DNA of 64,000 nucleotides from Thozetella sp. PMI_491 (Eukaryota; Ascomycota; Sordariomycetes; Chaetosphaeriales; Chaetosphaeriaceae): positions 394,003-458,002 of the forward strand of contig MU270059.1 of NCBI GenBank assembly GCA_021432635.1, read 5' to 3'. The stretch's first letter is position 1, and each line of letters begins with the position of its first letter. The position numbers were made by a program, and so were the translations under genes. This document shows positions 1 to 11,364 of this stretch, piece after piece. The notes beneath the pieces are model-generated. The model had not been told where the DNA came from and searched no databases. It saw nothing but the letters and a program-made list of their open reading frames with translations.

Positions 1-586
1 GACTATGGGGCTGAGTTCTACTTCTTAATGATTTAGAAGCGGCAAAGCTATGTCTATCGCTCCAAGAAAGGCTTTTTGCCGCTGGAAGCAGACGATATTG
101 TATAACCCCCTCCCCTGCTTTTCCGCCTTTGATTGCTAAGAAGAAGAAGGGTGTGTATTACCTGCTACAGGTCTTAGTCACTGTAGCAGAAGGAGCAAGG
201 AGAAGCAGGAGACCACGACGGAAAGAGAACCAGGATTCTGCACAAGACGTGTATTTACAAGAGATATCACATGCAGCTCGAATGTATGCTTCAATAGTGG
301 ATTTACGCCTCTGATGTAAACGAATTCTACAAAGCAAGATAATGGGTGGCGTCTCTCTGAATGGCAGTAGAGAGATAGCTGGCAGGAGAGAGAAGGTTAG
401 GAGAGAGTTTTTAAGACGGGGAGAGGAAGGAAGAGGGAAGGGGTAAAAAGGGGTCTAAATAGCTTCCTGCCAGAGGTTTAAAAATAAGGATGTGAATAAA
501 AGCTGAGGCGCAAACACAGATCGTCCCCTGTGCTAAATACTTCAAGATAAATCTCAGGCAGTTGACAGCAGAAAAGACTATCAGAT
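1..586. other. Gene-free left edge
   Basis: No convincing coding exon is visible. The stretch is purine-rich around 360-450 (GAGAG-rich) and holds only short, motif-free reading frames. It may be the edge of the degraded repeat that follows. Confidence 0.5.
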
Positions 587-860
587 ATGACAACTAAACC
601 TGTGTCTAAGGAGGCACCTGCCGAGCTCGACCCGGAGCCTGTGTTTGAGGAGGCATGCCGAGCTCAAATTAACGCCAGTGTTTGAGTTGAAAGATGGCAA
701 TGACTTCTGGACTTCCGTCGAGCCGCATCCCGAACCAGAACCAGAGCCGGAACCAGAGCCGGAGGTCTTCCCCAAACAAAGGTCGAGAAGGACAAAAAGA
801 GAAGACTGGCAGCTCGTGGTACCGGCCTCAGCGCTCATGCCTGAAAATCAGAAAACGTAA
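587..860 (+). pseudogene. Frameshifted ORF with acidic proline repeats
   Basis: An ATG at 587 opens a frame built from imperfect repeats of about 37-39 bp: unit 1 at 599-637, unit 2 at 638-674, and the start of a third from 675. Unit 2 lacks two bases that unit 1 has (near 656), so the frame shifts. The following part reads on in another frame as a run of Glu-Pro pairs (about 733-765), then a basic stretch and a tail ending near 860. I do not recognise the product. The repeat structure and the frame break suggest a decayed gene or transposon-associated ORF. The opposite strand reads the Glu-Pro run as Gly-Ser repeats, which is a shadow. Confidence 0.3.
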
Positions 861-1594
861 GAAACTAGCTCATTACTATGGGACAGACCTCTATAATATT
901 ACAGTTCTATAGAGGGTCAACCAGATTGCCTATACTGTAATTTGAAGTTACGAGCCTGTCTCTGCTGGACTTGTTCGATTGTCTGGAGCTTAACATTATG
1001 GACTAACTTAACATGGTTCCTAAAGTGATCTATGCTTTACAACTTTACCTTACCTATCCTATACTTAGGATATTTATATATAATAAGCTTATTATATTGT
1101 TTAGCCTACTCTCTTTCTCCTAGGTAGCAGTTGTTAAAGTAGTTATTTTGTTTTAGAGGCTGATAATATAGGAAAGCCTACTCTTACTTTGTTAGTCGCT
1201 TATTACCTATATAGTTGGGACACTAGGTTGCTCTTATAAGAAGCGGGAAAGGGTTTAGCTCTAGCTCTTGCTTTAGTTTAAGCTTAATATCTTTAAAAGT
1301 TAATAAGGATTTAACGTTTATTAATAACTATAGGCGCTTAAGATATTTAAAAGTTAATATAGGTTTAATATTAGTTAGTAGCTATAGGTACTTATGCTTA
1401 ACTATTTCTTGTAAACTTCTCCAGTAATGGCGGCCGCATACAGTTCGCGGCCCCTTCACGGGAAATCTAGCACCGCTAGCTTTACATATACCAGGAGTTC
1501 TCACCACACCTAGCCAAGAGTTGATTCGCTTTATTTTACGATATGTAGCACTTGTCCTTAGGTCATGTTTGTCCAGGCGGCAACTTCAATATTC
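861..1594. other. AT-rich island, RIP-like
   Basis: About 960-1420 is markedly A/T-rich, dense in TA, TTA and TAA, unlike the near-balanced DNA elsewhere, and has no open frame. It looks like repeat-derived DNA worn down by C-to-T changes, as repeat-induced point mutation leaves in Pezizomycotina. The process is inferred; only the composition is seen. Confidence 0.45.
1284..1395. repeat. Diverged tandem repeat, about 55 bp, two copies
   Basis: Copy 1 (about 1284-1340) and copy 2 (about 1339-1395) share the blocks TTTAAAAGTTAATA, GGTTTAA/GGATTTAA and CTATAGG...CTTA in the same order. The differences are mostly transitions and small indels. Confidence 0.6.
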
Positions 1595-2455
1595 TCATGT
1601 GCTTATTGTGTTTCCATCGCCGCGGTTCAGAGTTTGGGTTGCACTGAAACGCCACTTGTCGCCCGGCCCCCCAGAAAGAGCCAGCACATCGATTCCAGTC
1701 GAAGCTGAGGTTACTGGCAGCACTATGATATAATGCATCCATATGAGGCCGAGGTTACCAGCAAGGCGCACAGTGACACCTTCGAAGTCCTCTTGCCACT
1801 TCGCGTCTGCTGGGATGGAACTTGCTCCATCAGCAAATGTTTTCAACGTTTTCTCCAGGGGGGCTCCCGTTGCTGGATCGGGCAACTTCTGTCGGACGAA
1901 TCGAGTGCCGGGCACAGCCCAATCATCCAGCTGCTCGAGAAGCTTGCCCCGCGTCTCCCACATTTCTTCCGCAAAATGCATTAGTCTTTCCGCACCGGGG
2001 GTAAACTCTTTCATGACTGGTGGTAGTGGGGCGACCTCAGCAGAGTGCGAGTGCGCAAATCCGGATATCTTCCAGCTGCCATCCGAAGTCTTGATAAGCG
2101 AAAATACCGAGTAAGAGCGGAAGCCGACCGAGCCGTCGGGAGCGATACGCTGCAGACCTGCCCAAGCGGCTGCGACTTTGTCAAAGATGAAGACCTCAGG
2201 TGCAGGATTGCCCATCAGTCCGAATTGGCCTGGCTCGTCCTTGCCGTCATTCTTACGGCCCTCGGCGACATCGATCGCTTCGCCAAGAGAGTGTTGCAGG
2301 TTTCCGAACTGATCCGATGTTACACAATGAAACCCAGGTTCGAAAACGTACTGTCTAGCAGCATCGAGAGGTGGCGGCTGGCTCATGGCCGCCAAGAATG
2401 AGGCAATGATGCTCAGCACAGTGGGCTTCTCTTCATGATTCGCATCGTGAGACAT
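1595..2455 (-). CDS. Tandem NTF2-like (SnoaL-like) protein
   Basis: This is a single-exon gene of 286 residues starting at ATG 2455. No signal peptide or membrane segment is seen, so it is probably cytosolic. Two halves look alike. The first (about residues 20-140) ends in a strand pair reading SVFSLIKTSDGSWKISGFAH. The second (about 165-280) ends with GLIWMHYIIVLP followed by KWRFSATQTLNR. Both fit the closing beta-strands of the NTF2/SnoaL fold, where a conserved Trp sits before the last strand. Such proteins act as small-molecule cyclases, isomerases or unknown-function stress proteins; no catalytic dyad can be assigned here. It stands alone, 590 bp from the next gene. The fold is inferred from pattern and the function is unknown. 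Confidence 0.6.
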   Translation of the reverse strand: MSHDANHEEKPTVLSIIASFLAAMSQPPPLDAARQYVFEPGFHCVTSDQFGNLQHSLGEAIDVAEGRKNDGKDEPGQFGLMGNPAPEVFIFDKVAAAWAGLQRIAPDGSVGFRSYSVFSLIKTSDGSWKISGFAHSHSAEVAPLPPVMKEFTPGAERLMHFAEEMWETRGKLLEQLDDWAVPGTRFVRQKLPDPATGAPLEKTLKTFADGASSIPADAKWQEDFEGVTVRLAGNLGLIWMHYIIVLPVTSASTGIDVLALSGGPGDKWRFSATQTLNRGDGNTIST

Positions 2456-3041
2456 TCTGCTTAACGAGATCGACGAACGTGATCTACAAACTTAAAATGT
2501 TACCAAATATCTAGAAATGCATTGCGAGAACTCGGCCAGCATCGATCTAGCTAGGCATATATGAGAACTTTCTGTGCCGTACACGTCAGCGTCACCCAGT
2601 TGGTGGCAACCCCACCCATTTGCAGAAAAGAAGCTCGCCGGCCTATCAACAACGTGGACTTCCGAGTAGGATCTAACCCCTGTCACGAGAAACTACCAAC
2701 AACAAAGCTAACTTGCTATGCCACCGCAGTTCGTCAGCCAGATGAGGTCAGATAGATATGCCCGTCGCTATTGCTTCATTTCCCTCTCACTACATCTGCG
2801 TATGGGGTGTAGGAAGATCTTTCTCGACTTCTTGAAGGGAAAGTTGTCATGGTCAGGAATAGCATGATTACGGAGAAGAAAAGTGGCGAGCTTGTTCGCG
2901 ATATCTTTTTGTTAAATAGCAACATGTTTCGTTTAGGATACCCGCTGTTTGTCGTATATTCATTGGACTCATCAACGGCTAGCTCCTAATCTGGCCTTGT
3001 GGGCACCTGGATATTTCACAGGGATGGGGACTTGTAGTCAT
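2456..3041. other. Intergenic, nothing recognised
   Basis: Short frames only. This is the promoter side of the NTF2-like gene and the downstream side of the regulator-like gene. Confidence 0.6.
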
Positions 3042-4606
3042 CTATGCGTGACATTTGTACGTTTCCACTGCTTCCTCCCAAGCCGTAGCAAACCGTCCCA
3101 GCAACTTGGAATATGGCATGAAAGTTTTGTCTAAGATATTTTCCACCTGGGACCACTCATTAAGTCGCATTGCCTTCGACAGCCTCCACAGCGTGATTTT
3201 GAACCAATTTCGGGCTTGTAGCTCTGTAGTTGCTACGCAGCCAACCATCAGCTGCCAGGCTGTGAATTCAATCGAAGTACAGAGCCGAGTGTCGGGCTCG
3301 CTGAGGGCGTCTTTTAGATCGTTGGCCATGGCACCGAGTTGGGCAGGAGGTGTAGAGTGGTGATCACAGGAGAGGTGGAGAAACATATGAAGGGCTAGGA
3401 CAAGGGCATCTGTGTATCGTAGCTGGCCTCGCAGCATATCTGCCCTCTCCTTGACCATCAACACACGTTGGTTAATGTCTTTGATAAGAAATTCGTCCGT
3501 TGTGCTGTGACTTAGCGAGAACTCGAGGACTGTGCGTAAGCCGGCTAGGTCTTTGGAGATTGTATCGATAATATGGAGAGCGCTATCTGGAAGAAATAAA
3601 TGTGACATGTCCGAGGCTCTATTCGAAGAGGTCATCGGCGCCTGGGCAGCGTCCCTGTAATTTCGTTAGCGTTTGCTAGCAGAAAGGAGATCGCATAACT
3701 GGGGTGACTTGCGAGACTAGAAGGTCCGAAAACCAAGACAAGCTGGCATTGGTGTTGCTACGTTCTTTCCTGAGCTGGATCATACGCCCGAACCCGAGCA
3801 TGTGGACCTGATATTCCTTATCCCTCTTTTCTAAGCGCTTATCACCAGCACGTGTCAGCTTGGTATCTCGTAACTGATCTCGTAGCTGGATAGATTAAAA
3901 GCACGAGGAGCGAGGGGCTTTAATTACTTCGCAGTATGCTAACGTAAATACCGCTCCAAGGACACCATCCGTCACTGCTGCTACAGGATCGTTCAGCCTA
4001 GAATTTATGATACCAATAGCCCTAGCTCTGTGCATATTTGCGTTTATGACGGCGGTAGGGTCCGAAAACCCCCGATAAACGGACGCCAATGCCAAGGACG
4101 CTTCCAAAAGGGCTGGCTCGGCGAGGTTAAGTTGGACCCAACCACGCTCTCGTATCAACATCGGCGTGCCCGATGCCGGGGTGTCGAGCAAGAGACAGAA
4201 GGAGCGAAATACTGCATGGCAGCGTCTCAGCACCACGAGCACAATAACAGGAGTAGACGAGAGTAGGCAAGGTCAAGTTTGACTTACAATGTTGAATGGC
4301 CATTTGGCCACGCTCCTGGGGCGCTCTATATAATGGTGAACCCCAGGTGTCCCGTTCGAGCTCGTGTCGTGAGGGGCTTCTATATTTCGGTAATTGCGGT
4401 CTGGCCGGCATCTTCGGAATAGATTTCCGTTTTTGAATAGCCCTCTCCGACTCCATGTCGCCCTGGTTACTCGCGGCCGCCATGCGCTGGCGTCGCTTTG
4501 CAAAGTTCACGCGGGTGACATGGGCCCGCATCTCTTTGGTATTAGCCGTGCCGAGATCGGGACCTGTCAGTGTCAAGAATGTAAAACGGTCACCCATTGT
4601 AACCAT
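3042..4606 (-). CDS. Fungal transcription-factor-domain protein without Zn cluster
   Basis: Four exons give about 459 residues: 4606-4288, 4211-3928, 3885-3709 and 3641-3042. The last acceptor (CCCAG) was chosen because it keeps frame; an ACAG 13 bases upstream would not. The start has ATG codons at 4606 and 4597. The N-terminus carries the RAHVTRVNFAKRRQR pattern typical of a large group of fungal-specific regulators that lack a Zn2Cys6 motif. The middle (FRSFCLLLDTP, the LAEPALLEASLALASVYRG region, then HMLGFGRMIQLR) follows the same family. The C-terminal exon is helical and acidic. A nuclear regulatory role is inferred from the family and no target is evident. Introns are about 76, 42 and 67 nt. 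Confidence 0.7.
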
Positions 4607-5270
4607 CTGTCTGCTTTGCCCCCGATTCTAAGCTTCGAGGATAACAGCTGTTCACTTTTGGGGGCAAGCCAGGTAGAGGAAAGCCATTGGTGACTGGAGA
4701 AAGTCCGGTTGGCACGTACTTGGTAAGCATGATATGAGATATTATGGGGCAACACGCCTCCTTGGATCAGTTGGTGTAACGCTCTATACCCAAATAGGAA
4801 AACAAGAATCATGCTCCACTATGACAAAAGTTTCGGCGCAAAGCCTGATATCCAGGTTGAAATGGGTTAGCGGCGGCATTCAAGTCTGTCGGCATCGACA
4901 ACGCGATTCTCGCTTTCCTAACACGGACAGCATGATAGAATTACGCACCTCACTGCTGCAGTGTACAAGATCTAGTTTTCCAAAAAAGGTTAATGACAAA
5001 ACCGGAGACGCTGGATACCAGGGGCATAGATTCTGATTTTCCAGAGACGGTTACTCTAATGGAGGGTCGTAAATGATCGCCTTCTAAATCTTTCCGTCTC
5101 CGACACAGTTCAATGGCACAGAAAAGGATATTAAACATATGAGACTACCCCGTTGAATACAAGTGAAATCCATTGAGATATCTACCGATCAGTGAGACCG
5201 ACCTTTGATTACGCGAGCCTGAACTCCTTGAGTCCCTAAAGCGAAGAGATAATCTGAGCTAAAAGTTCCA
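4607..5270. other. Divergent intergenic region
   Basis: This lies between the minus-strand regulator and the plus-strand SDR and probably serves both promoters. No clear TATA box or palindrome was seen. Confidence 0.5.
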
Positions 5271-6225
5271 ATGTATCCGTTTGCAAGTAACCTTTCCGGC
5301 AGCCACGTGCTAGTGACTGGTGAGTCACTCAAATCCATCACTCCCGCCTTGGATACCTGGTACATTAGGCACAGTTCTGACAAGGACTCTAGGAGGGTCA
5401 AAAGGCATTGGGCGACTTATTGTTCAAGCCTTCCTGGCCGAGGGTGCTAATGTTTCTTACTGCTCTCGGGGCGTCCGAGGAGATGAGTTTTCCACCTTCC
5501 AGGAAGCTGCAGACAGCGCCAGAGCTGTTGCATCAACTGTGGACATTGCCAGGCCCACCGAAATCAAAGATTGGGTCAAACGATCGAGTCAAGAATTCGG
5601 ACGAATCGATTATATAGTGGCCAATGGCAAGTTGCTCCTAATTTCCACATTGCAGAACATTCGGAAAGTTGAGGCTAACGCCAGGACGAATCAAGCATCT
5701 CCAATTTTGCGGGATCCCATGCCTGAGAGCTGGGAGAAAAGCTTTCAAGCTGACGTCATGGGGCTTATAACTCTCCTAGAGGAGGCTACACCACACCTAC
5801 AGAAGAGTGCCGAGATGGGTGGCTCCCCTTCTGTCGTGGTGATCACTTCTATGGCAGGATTCGACCTAGCTTTGCCGCAGGTTGGCACCCCATATACAGC
5901 CTTTTCGAGGGCGAAGGCCATAATTGCCAAGGATTACGCTCGCAAGCTAGCGCCAATGGGTATCCGTATCAATACGCTGGCTCTGGGGCTCATTGAAACA
6001 CCCAACACCACTCATGCCGACGGCTTCGTCGACTGGAGTAGTTTCCAAATCGCCAAGAGAGATCACCCTGAGCTGATCAAGAGCTTAGAAGACCGAGTTC
6101 CACTGAAGAGAGCTGCTCAAGCCGAAGAGGTGGCGAATGCGGTGATATTCTTCGCTAGCAGGCTTGCTAGCTATGTATGTGGAGCAACAATTGTCGTTGA
6201 TGGTTCATTTTCAAACGCTATATGA
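5271..6225 (+). CDS. Short-chain dehydrogenase/reductase with altered active site
   Basis: Three exons (5271-5319, 5393-5626, 5696-6225) give 270 residues, usual for a classical SDR. The first exon supplies the beta1 strand. Splicing creates the cofactor loop TGGSKGIG (about residues 16-23), which is otherwise missing. Intron 2 appears to be a GC-AG intron (donor ATG|GCAAGT, branch GCTAAC, acceptor CAAG); removing it restores YIVANASPILRD. The C-terminus (ASYVCGATIVVDGS) is standard. The catalytic segment reads PYTAFSRAK. Spacing to the following DYARKLAP places Tyr correctly, but the Lys four residues later is Ser. Activity is therefore doubtful or altered, and the substrate is unknown. Confidence 0.85.
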
Positions 6226-6738
6226 GCGAAACAGAAAAAGGCATTTTGAAAATATAGAATTCCTATCTTACGACTACTGTCTTTTCATATAGGAAAGAGA
6301 CTTCCTCCCCGGCCACAAGTGATGTTATGATGTCTTGACTGCTCACTACGTGCCAAGTCCTACTGCCTCAGGGTAATTTTTCAGGGAATTATTAAAATTC
6401 GTATTTTGAAGTTACTTTCTAGCCGGGTCCTAGGGAAGTACTTGTAGAATCTACTCCTTGGGCCCATGAGAGCGTTCATTGGCGCGGAAGAGTAGCTCAT
6501 TGCAGGTAGCTTAGATTGTCTTCTATGTCAGTTCACCTCGGGCGACAAAGCCACGGTACCGGCCGATGGAGTAGGTCAGGCTAGGCCACTACTGAATTAT
6601 GGTGCAAGGTCCTCAAACTCAGCTCAACTAGGAACATTGCCCGACTCGTCACTAGATGAAGCTAGACTCCACCCGCACCTTGGAAACTGGAAAATATCCA
6701 ACCGAACATTATTCCTCAGATCTTCGAATTGAAGAAAA
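6226..6738. other. Convergent 3' intergenic
   Basis: This lies between the stop codons of the SDR and the epoxide hydrolase. It should contain both 3' UTRs; no gene was seen. Confidence 0.6.
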
Positions 6739-8174
6739 TTAAGAATTGAATGTGTCAACTCCGGAGAGAGAGGCGTTGCCGAAGAAGGTCCAACAGTCCC
6801 GGGCCATCTCGTCAGGGTTAATGAAAACAGGGACATGACCGCCTGGGATATCTGGAGATTTCTGGATCTGGTAGGTGATGTTTCCTTGGCGTTGAGACCA
6901 CTCTAGAGGCTGTATACTTAGGTCAATAGGTGGTCAAGGACACTTGGAGCCGGCGGAGTTAGTTGAATATACCTGGTTGTATGTGGCGTCTCCAAAGTAG
7001 TTGAGCACTCCCACCGGTCTTGTCACATACGGAAAGTCCCCGCTGAGTGTTCCCTCCTGCCACGCAATTAGCAACCTCCTTATACGTTGAGCTACACGGA
7101 TCTTCTTACCCGCACCGCTTCATGGTACATTCGAAAGCCACCATAAGGACCCTGGATGTAGTTGAGCATGGACCAAGTGATCAAATCTTCCACTCCCCAA
7201 GAGTAGCCTGATGTCAGTAGCCGTAAACCTAAATACTGCCAGGCCACCCAGCCCACAGGACTGTCGCCAACTGAGATGGCAAGGTTCAACGGTGCGTTCA
7301 CCTCGATCCCCCATTGCGCCTGGATCAAATCGAAACTTGAGCCTTGCAATAGGCTTAGTTGCGCCGTCTCATCTGGAGTAGTCTGGTTATTGTTATAGCG
7401 CTCGTAATCCGTTGCATTTGGGAATACGATGAACATATTGAGTAGGATCGAAACGACCGAGTCAGGAAAGTCGGCGGCCATATATCTAAGAGTATGGGCA
7501 CCGAAGTCGCCACCCTGTCCAACGTACTTGTCATACCCAAGCTGCTTCATTAGGTCCTGGAAGGCTTGGCCGGTTTCTCGTAGCCCAAGGCCTAGATTTC
7601 GGGGGACCGGAGAAAAGCCAAAGCCTGGAATGTCGGGAGCCACCACGTGGAAGGCCGGAAGAGACGAATTTGGTGGATTGGTGAGGATATCGATAATATT
7701 GATGACCTCGTGAGATGACGACGGCCAGCCATGGATGAAAAGTAGCGGGATTGCGTCGGATCGTGACGAACGATGATGGATGAAGTGCAGAGGGATAGGG
7801 TCCGTAAAATTCTCGCCAGCGTCGACAGTGGTCGTGAACTGTTGTAATTTGGAGTTGATGTTGTCCTCTACTTTGCGCCAGTCGTACTGTGTAGCCCAAA
7901 ACTTCGCTATGTCGCTCACGTTCTGCACTGGAATTCCGTCCGTGAAGTCGGGCAGATTGATGCCTGGAGTGAGTCGGGTAAGACTCGCTTTGAGCCGGGT
8001 CTGCTCAACAAAATCCTCATGGACATGCAGCTTGAAAGGCTGTGGAGTCGAAGGATATTCGGCATCGTAGTTGAGAGACAAAGAGCCTAGAGAACAGTCC
8101 GCCGCATTGCCAGTCCCCACGGCTGCGAAGAGGCAGAGGGCTGTAAGTAGAGAGGGATGATCTACTCGCTTCAT
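6739..8174 (-). CDS. Secreted epoxide hydrolase (alpha/beta fold)
   Basis: Three exons (8174-7110, 7056-6973, 6909-6739) give 439 residues. An N-terminal signal peptide of about 24 residues (hydrophobic core LLTALCLFAAVG) directs secretion. The epoxide-hydrolase N-terminal domain follows, with a WATQYDWRKVEDNIN segment near 93-107 that is typical of microsomal or juvenile-hormone-type enzymes. HGWPSSSHE (148-156) is the oxyanion segment. GGDFGAH near 221-227 holds the nucleophilic Asp. The last exon supplies the catalytic His in PGGHVPVF. The enzyme would add water across an epoxide to give a diol. The next genes do not define its substrate. Several N-x-S/T sites support secretion. The family is well supported. 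Confidence 0.88.
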
Positions 8175-9715
8175 CGTATCGCGTTTGGATGTAACAAAGT
8201 ATGTGGCTTGAATGGGGGCTCATTAGCTTCGCGTTTGAATTGGGTATGTTGTTGGGGCCTGGTGCCTTATATATAGTCGAATCAAGACTCTACTTACCGA
8301 CTCCGAATGTCCCTTCAGGTCTCGGAGGAGGGGATATTCCTCCCTCCCTCCCCTGCAGCCCGCCCCTGCCCCTGCCCATCGTAGTTCGTGCCCTAAACGT
8401 TGATTCCCAAAGCCAATATGGGATCGCAACCCATACTTTTCAAGCGACTGTATTTGTCAGGTGCGCATCGAATCCCGTGCGCAGATCATCCTAGCCTGGG
8501 GTGCGACGCCCGGCATGCCATACTATGAGCCCTCGTCTGACCAACTCTATAGAATGAAAAGCGGAAGCTAAACAGCTAGCCAATTACTTATCCTCGAAAA
8601 GATCTGCTCCCTGCATAGTTGATGGAGGCTAAGCGCTAGGCATTGCCGGATTCGCTGAGCCCGCTGGGGAAAGGGCTCCACCGATTTGTAATTGCCAAGA
8701 ATTAATCCTTCCGAAACGAGGATAGGTGCCAAGACAGATGAACAGGGCAACTATCTGCCTATGATGCTTACCTCAACACCGGAACCTCGGAGGCGAAGAG
8801 CGCGGCCGCTAGCTAGTTCATGGATACCCAAAGAAATGAATCGGAGCGCGCTGAGGTAGCCATTTCAGAGTCTGACCCGCAAATCATTGGCCAGCTCGTG
8901 TAATGCTACCAACGAGGTTCTCGGGCTCACTTTCGCTCTCAGGGACGACAGGCAAATTGGCAGCCACGGACGAACTTCGGACGTCGAGGGGTCGGAATTC
9001 GGGTCTATGAAAGCCGGGGGGGACACAATAATGCAGAGGGACTCCAGGGCAACAGTGTGGCGTCTTCTCCACCATGTCCATTTGTTCACATCTGTGTATA
9101 GCTAGGCGGCATCAGGGTAAAAGGAAAACAACTATGTTTTCGCAACATCGCGTTCTCTCCCGTGGGTTAGGCAGTGCAGTTGATACTACAACTATTAGCC
9201 TACGGCGCGTTCGATAGCTAACTGGGCATTTAGTGGATGGAAGGGCTGGGAATGACGGAGAAGCTCGACATTCTGGCGCCTCACCAGGCAGTCAGCGCCA
9301 CTGCCGGACATCCTTGTTGGGGAACCCTTTGACTACACCCTGAATCCCACCAGGCTCTCCGTGGAAAGGCTCGAAGACTATGGCATTTCTCTCACCCAAG
9401 TCACCACTTAAAATCTTTGGACGGTACGTACTGACAAGTGGTTTGCCTGTCATGGGCCGTCTCGCCAGCTTGACCTACAGTCCGGTCATTTTCGTTGGTA
9501 AAGAGTATCCATGCTACCTCATAATTAGTTCTGACGCTAGAAAAGAACAATCGAACACTTTCCCTGAGCGCTTTGTGTGTTGAAAATTTCTAGACTGGGC
9601 ATAAATAGAGATGGGATGGATTTGGTCATGCTACTTTCTGAGCTGGCCAACGGGAGTAGAGCATGGCATTCGAAAACTACACCGACTCGCGTACCTAGAG
9701 CACTAGTATATCTCC
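8175..9715. other. Long intergenic region
   Basis: This is the promoter of the epoxide hydrolase gene and the downstream side of the alpha/beta hydrolase. It has a C/T-rich tract near 8326-8380. No exon with recognisable protein features was seen; small frames near 8887 and 9380 lack motifs. Confidence 0.5.
8268..8275 (-). promoter_or_regulatory. TATA box of the epoxide hydrolase gene
   Basis: TATATATA lies about 94 bp before the ATG at 8174, a normal distance for a fungal core promoter. Confidence 0.5.
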
Positions 9716-10870
9716 TCAACGGCCACTTTGCGTCTCTCCATTCTTCATCTGCTCCTCTAAGACGCCGTTGAGCCACCTTGGTCGTTGTTGTATCGGAGCA
9801 TGCCCTAGTCCTTCTGCAATAATCGATCTCCCCGGTTGCAAATTAGCAATCAGTCGCTTGCCGAGCTCCACCGATATCATTTGATCGTCATCTCCATGCA
9901 GAACGAGGATTCTCTCCCGTCCCACTCGGTCCCCTAGTTCTTTTAACTGGCTTTTATTTAACCCATGCTTGCCGGCCGCCATTGCCTGCATCCAAAATCC
10001 TGTGGACGTAAAGTGCTGGTTTCGATTCTTGATTACCTCTTGTGCGGCCCATCGTGCATAATTACTTTCAAATCTCCCATATCCTAATTCTGGCAACTTG
10101 CATCTCGGCGTTTGATCATTGGGAAATTCAGCATCGTCTGTCCCATGCAGCCATGATGCCGGAAAGCACCCTGTAGCTGTATCCTGGATGTCCTTTTCTA
10201 GAGTTTTGGGAAGTAGCATACCAAAGGATCGCGTCAAGTACTCTCTGAAGTTGCCCGTGTTTTCGATTTTCGCTGCGGTAGACAGTAGACTGAGGCTGGC
10301 AATTCGGTCTGGTGCCAGCCGTCCGACTTCTTGACTGATCATACCGCCCATGCTGCCGCCGCCGACATGAAGCTGTCTTGGTTCCGTCCAGCCCAAGTGG
10401 TTCGCCACTTCTAAGATGCATTGCGCCATGCTCGTAGTGCTGTAACCTGAGAGAACGAAAGATTTATCTGATGTGCCCACCCCACGGTTATCGACGAGTA
10501 AGACTGAGTACTCGTTTCCTCGGAGGTGTCCGAAATATAAAGTCTGATTCTGATAATCGGTCTTCGTAACTCCCAGACCCCCGATAAGCTATCAGGTCAA
10601 TAAATTGTCCCGGATGGTGGCAAGCGTACTGTGCATAAGCAACCGAAGCATCCTCACAATTAATTTAACAGGCCCTTCGCCGTGGACTTCCCAACTTATC
10701 GGGTAAGGACCTCCGTTCTTCGGGTCAATCGACAGAATTCCGCTCTGGGAGGGCTCCAGTTGCCATATAGCGGTCAAGAATGCCTGGTGCTTGCATATCT
10801 CGTCGAGGGACGGTAGCCGCTCAGCGCTTGCGCGGTTAGCTGCGGCTGCTTTGAGTGGCAAGAAATAGGG
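9716..10870 (-). CDS. Alpha/beta hydrolase, 5' end unresolved
   Basis: Two coding blocks were found: the open frame up to 10870 ending at 10658, then 10588-9716, joined across a 69-nt intron. The protein has the alpha/beta-hydrolase order. A GGLGVTK segment is followed by LVDNRGVGTSDK, the nucleophile elbow GGGSMGGM (Ser), an Asp in LHGDDDQMI and the His in EGLGHAP. It should be a cytosolic esterase- or lyase-like hydrolase of unknown substrate. The 5' block reads naturally from about 10861 (codon TTG, then PLKAAAANRAS), but there is no in-frame ATG before the upstream stop at 10871-10873. Either a small upstream exon was missed or the start codon is lost. Confidence 0.7.
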
Positions 10871-10873
10871 TCA

Positions 10874-11364
10874 TTTACCTAGTTGCGCTCATCACTAATG
10901 AAAAAAAATATGGATCGCTTTGCGGTCCCTCAAGATCTGATTATATGCGTGGCACATCTCCTCAGCGCGAGTATCTACGTGCGGAGGTTGTTTGTACGAA
11001 GGACAGCGAAATATGGCTCAATCGTCGAACCATTTATGCAGCATTGCCAAGGCGTTATATGGGTCGAAGTTCAGCCGCGCCTCCTTATTCTTACCTGTTC
11101 TAACGCATCTAAAGAATCTAGCCTCAAATGTACTAAATGGGTGGAGCCCATTTGCATCAACTCCCATCAGTCGTTGAACTAATAGAATCGCGTAAGAAGG
11201 CTATGTGTGACACGTCTTTCCTTCAGCATAGGCCTCGGCCTATAGAAGCAATTTTGAAGCTGGTTTAGCAGCGCCAGCCGATTCTTAGTTACTTTGGCTT
11301 TTCAATTCCCCTTCATCATAAGCACGCTGGTACTACCACTACAGATAGTCAAGGATGGGTTTTC
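10874..11364. other. Intergenic
   Basis: No gene was recognised. It could hold a missing first exon of the alpha/beta hydrolase, whose 5' end is open. Confidence 0.4.

Noticed and set aside
581-838. Gly-Ser repeat frame on the minus strand
   Set aside because: It is the reverse reading of the Glu-Pro repeat on the plus strand.
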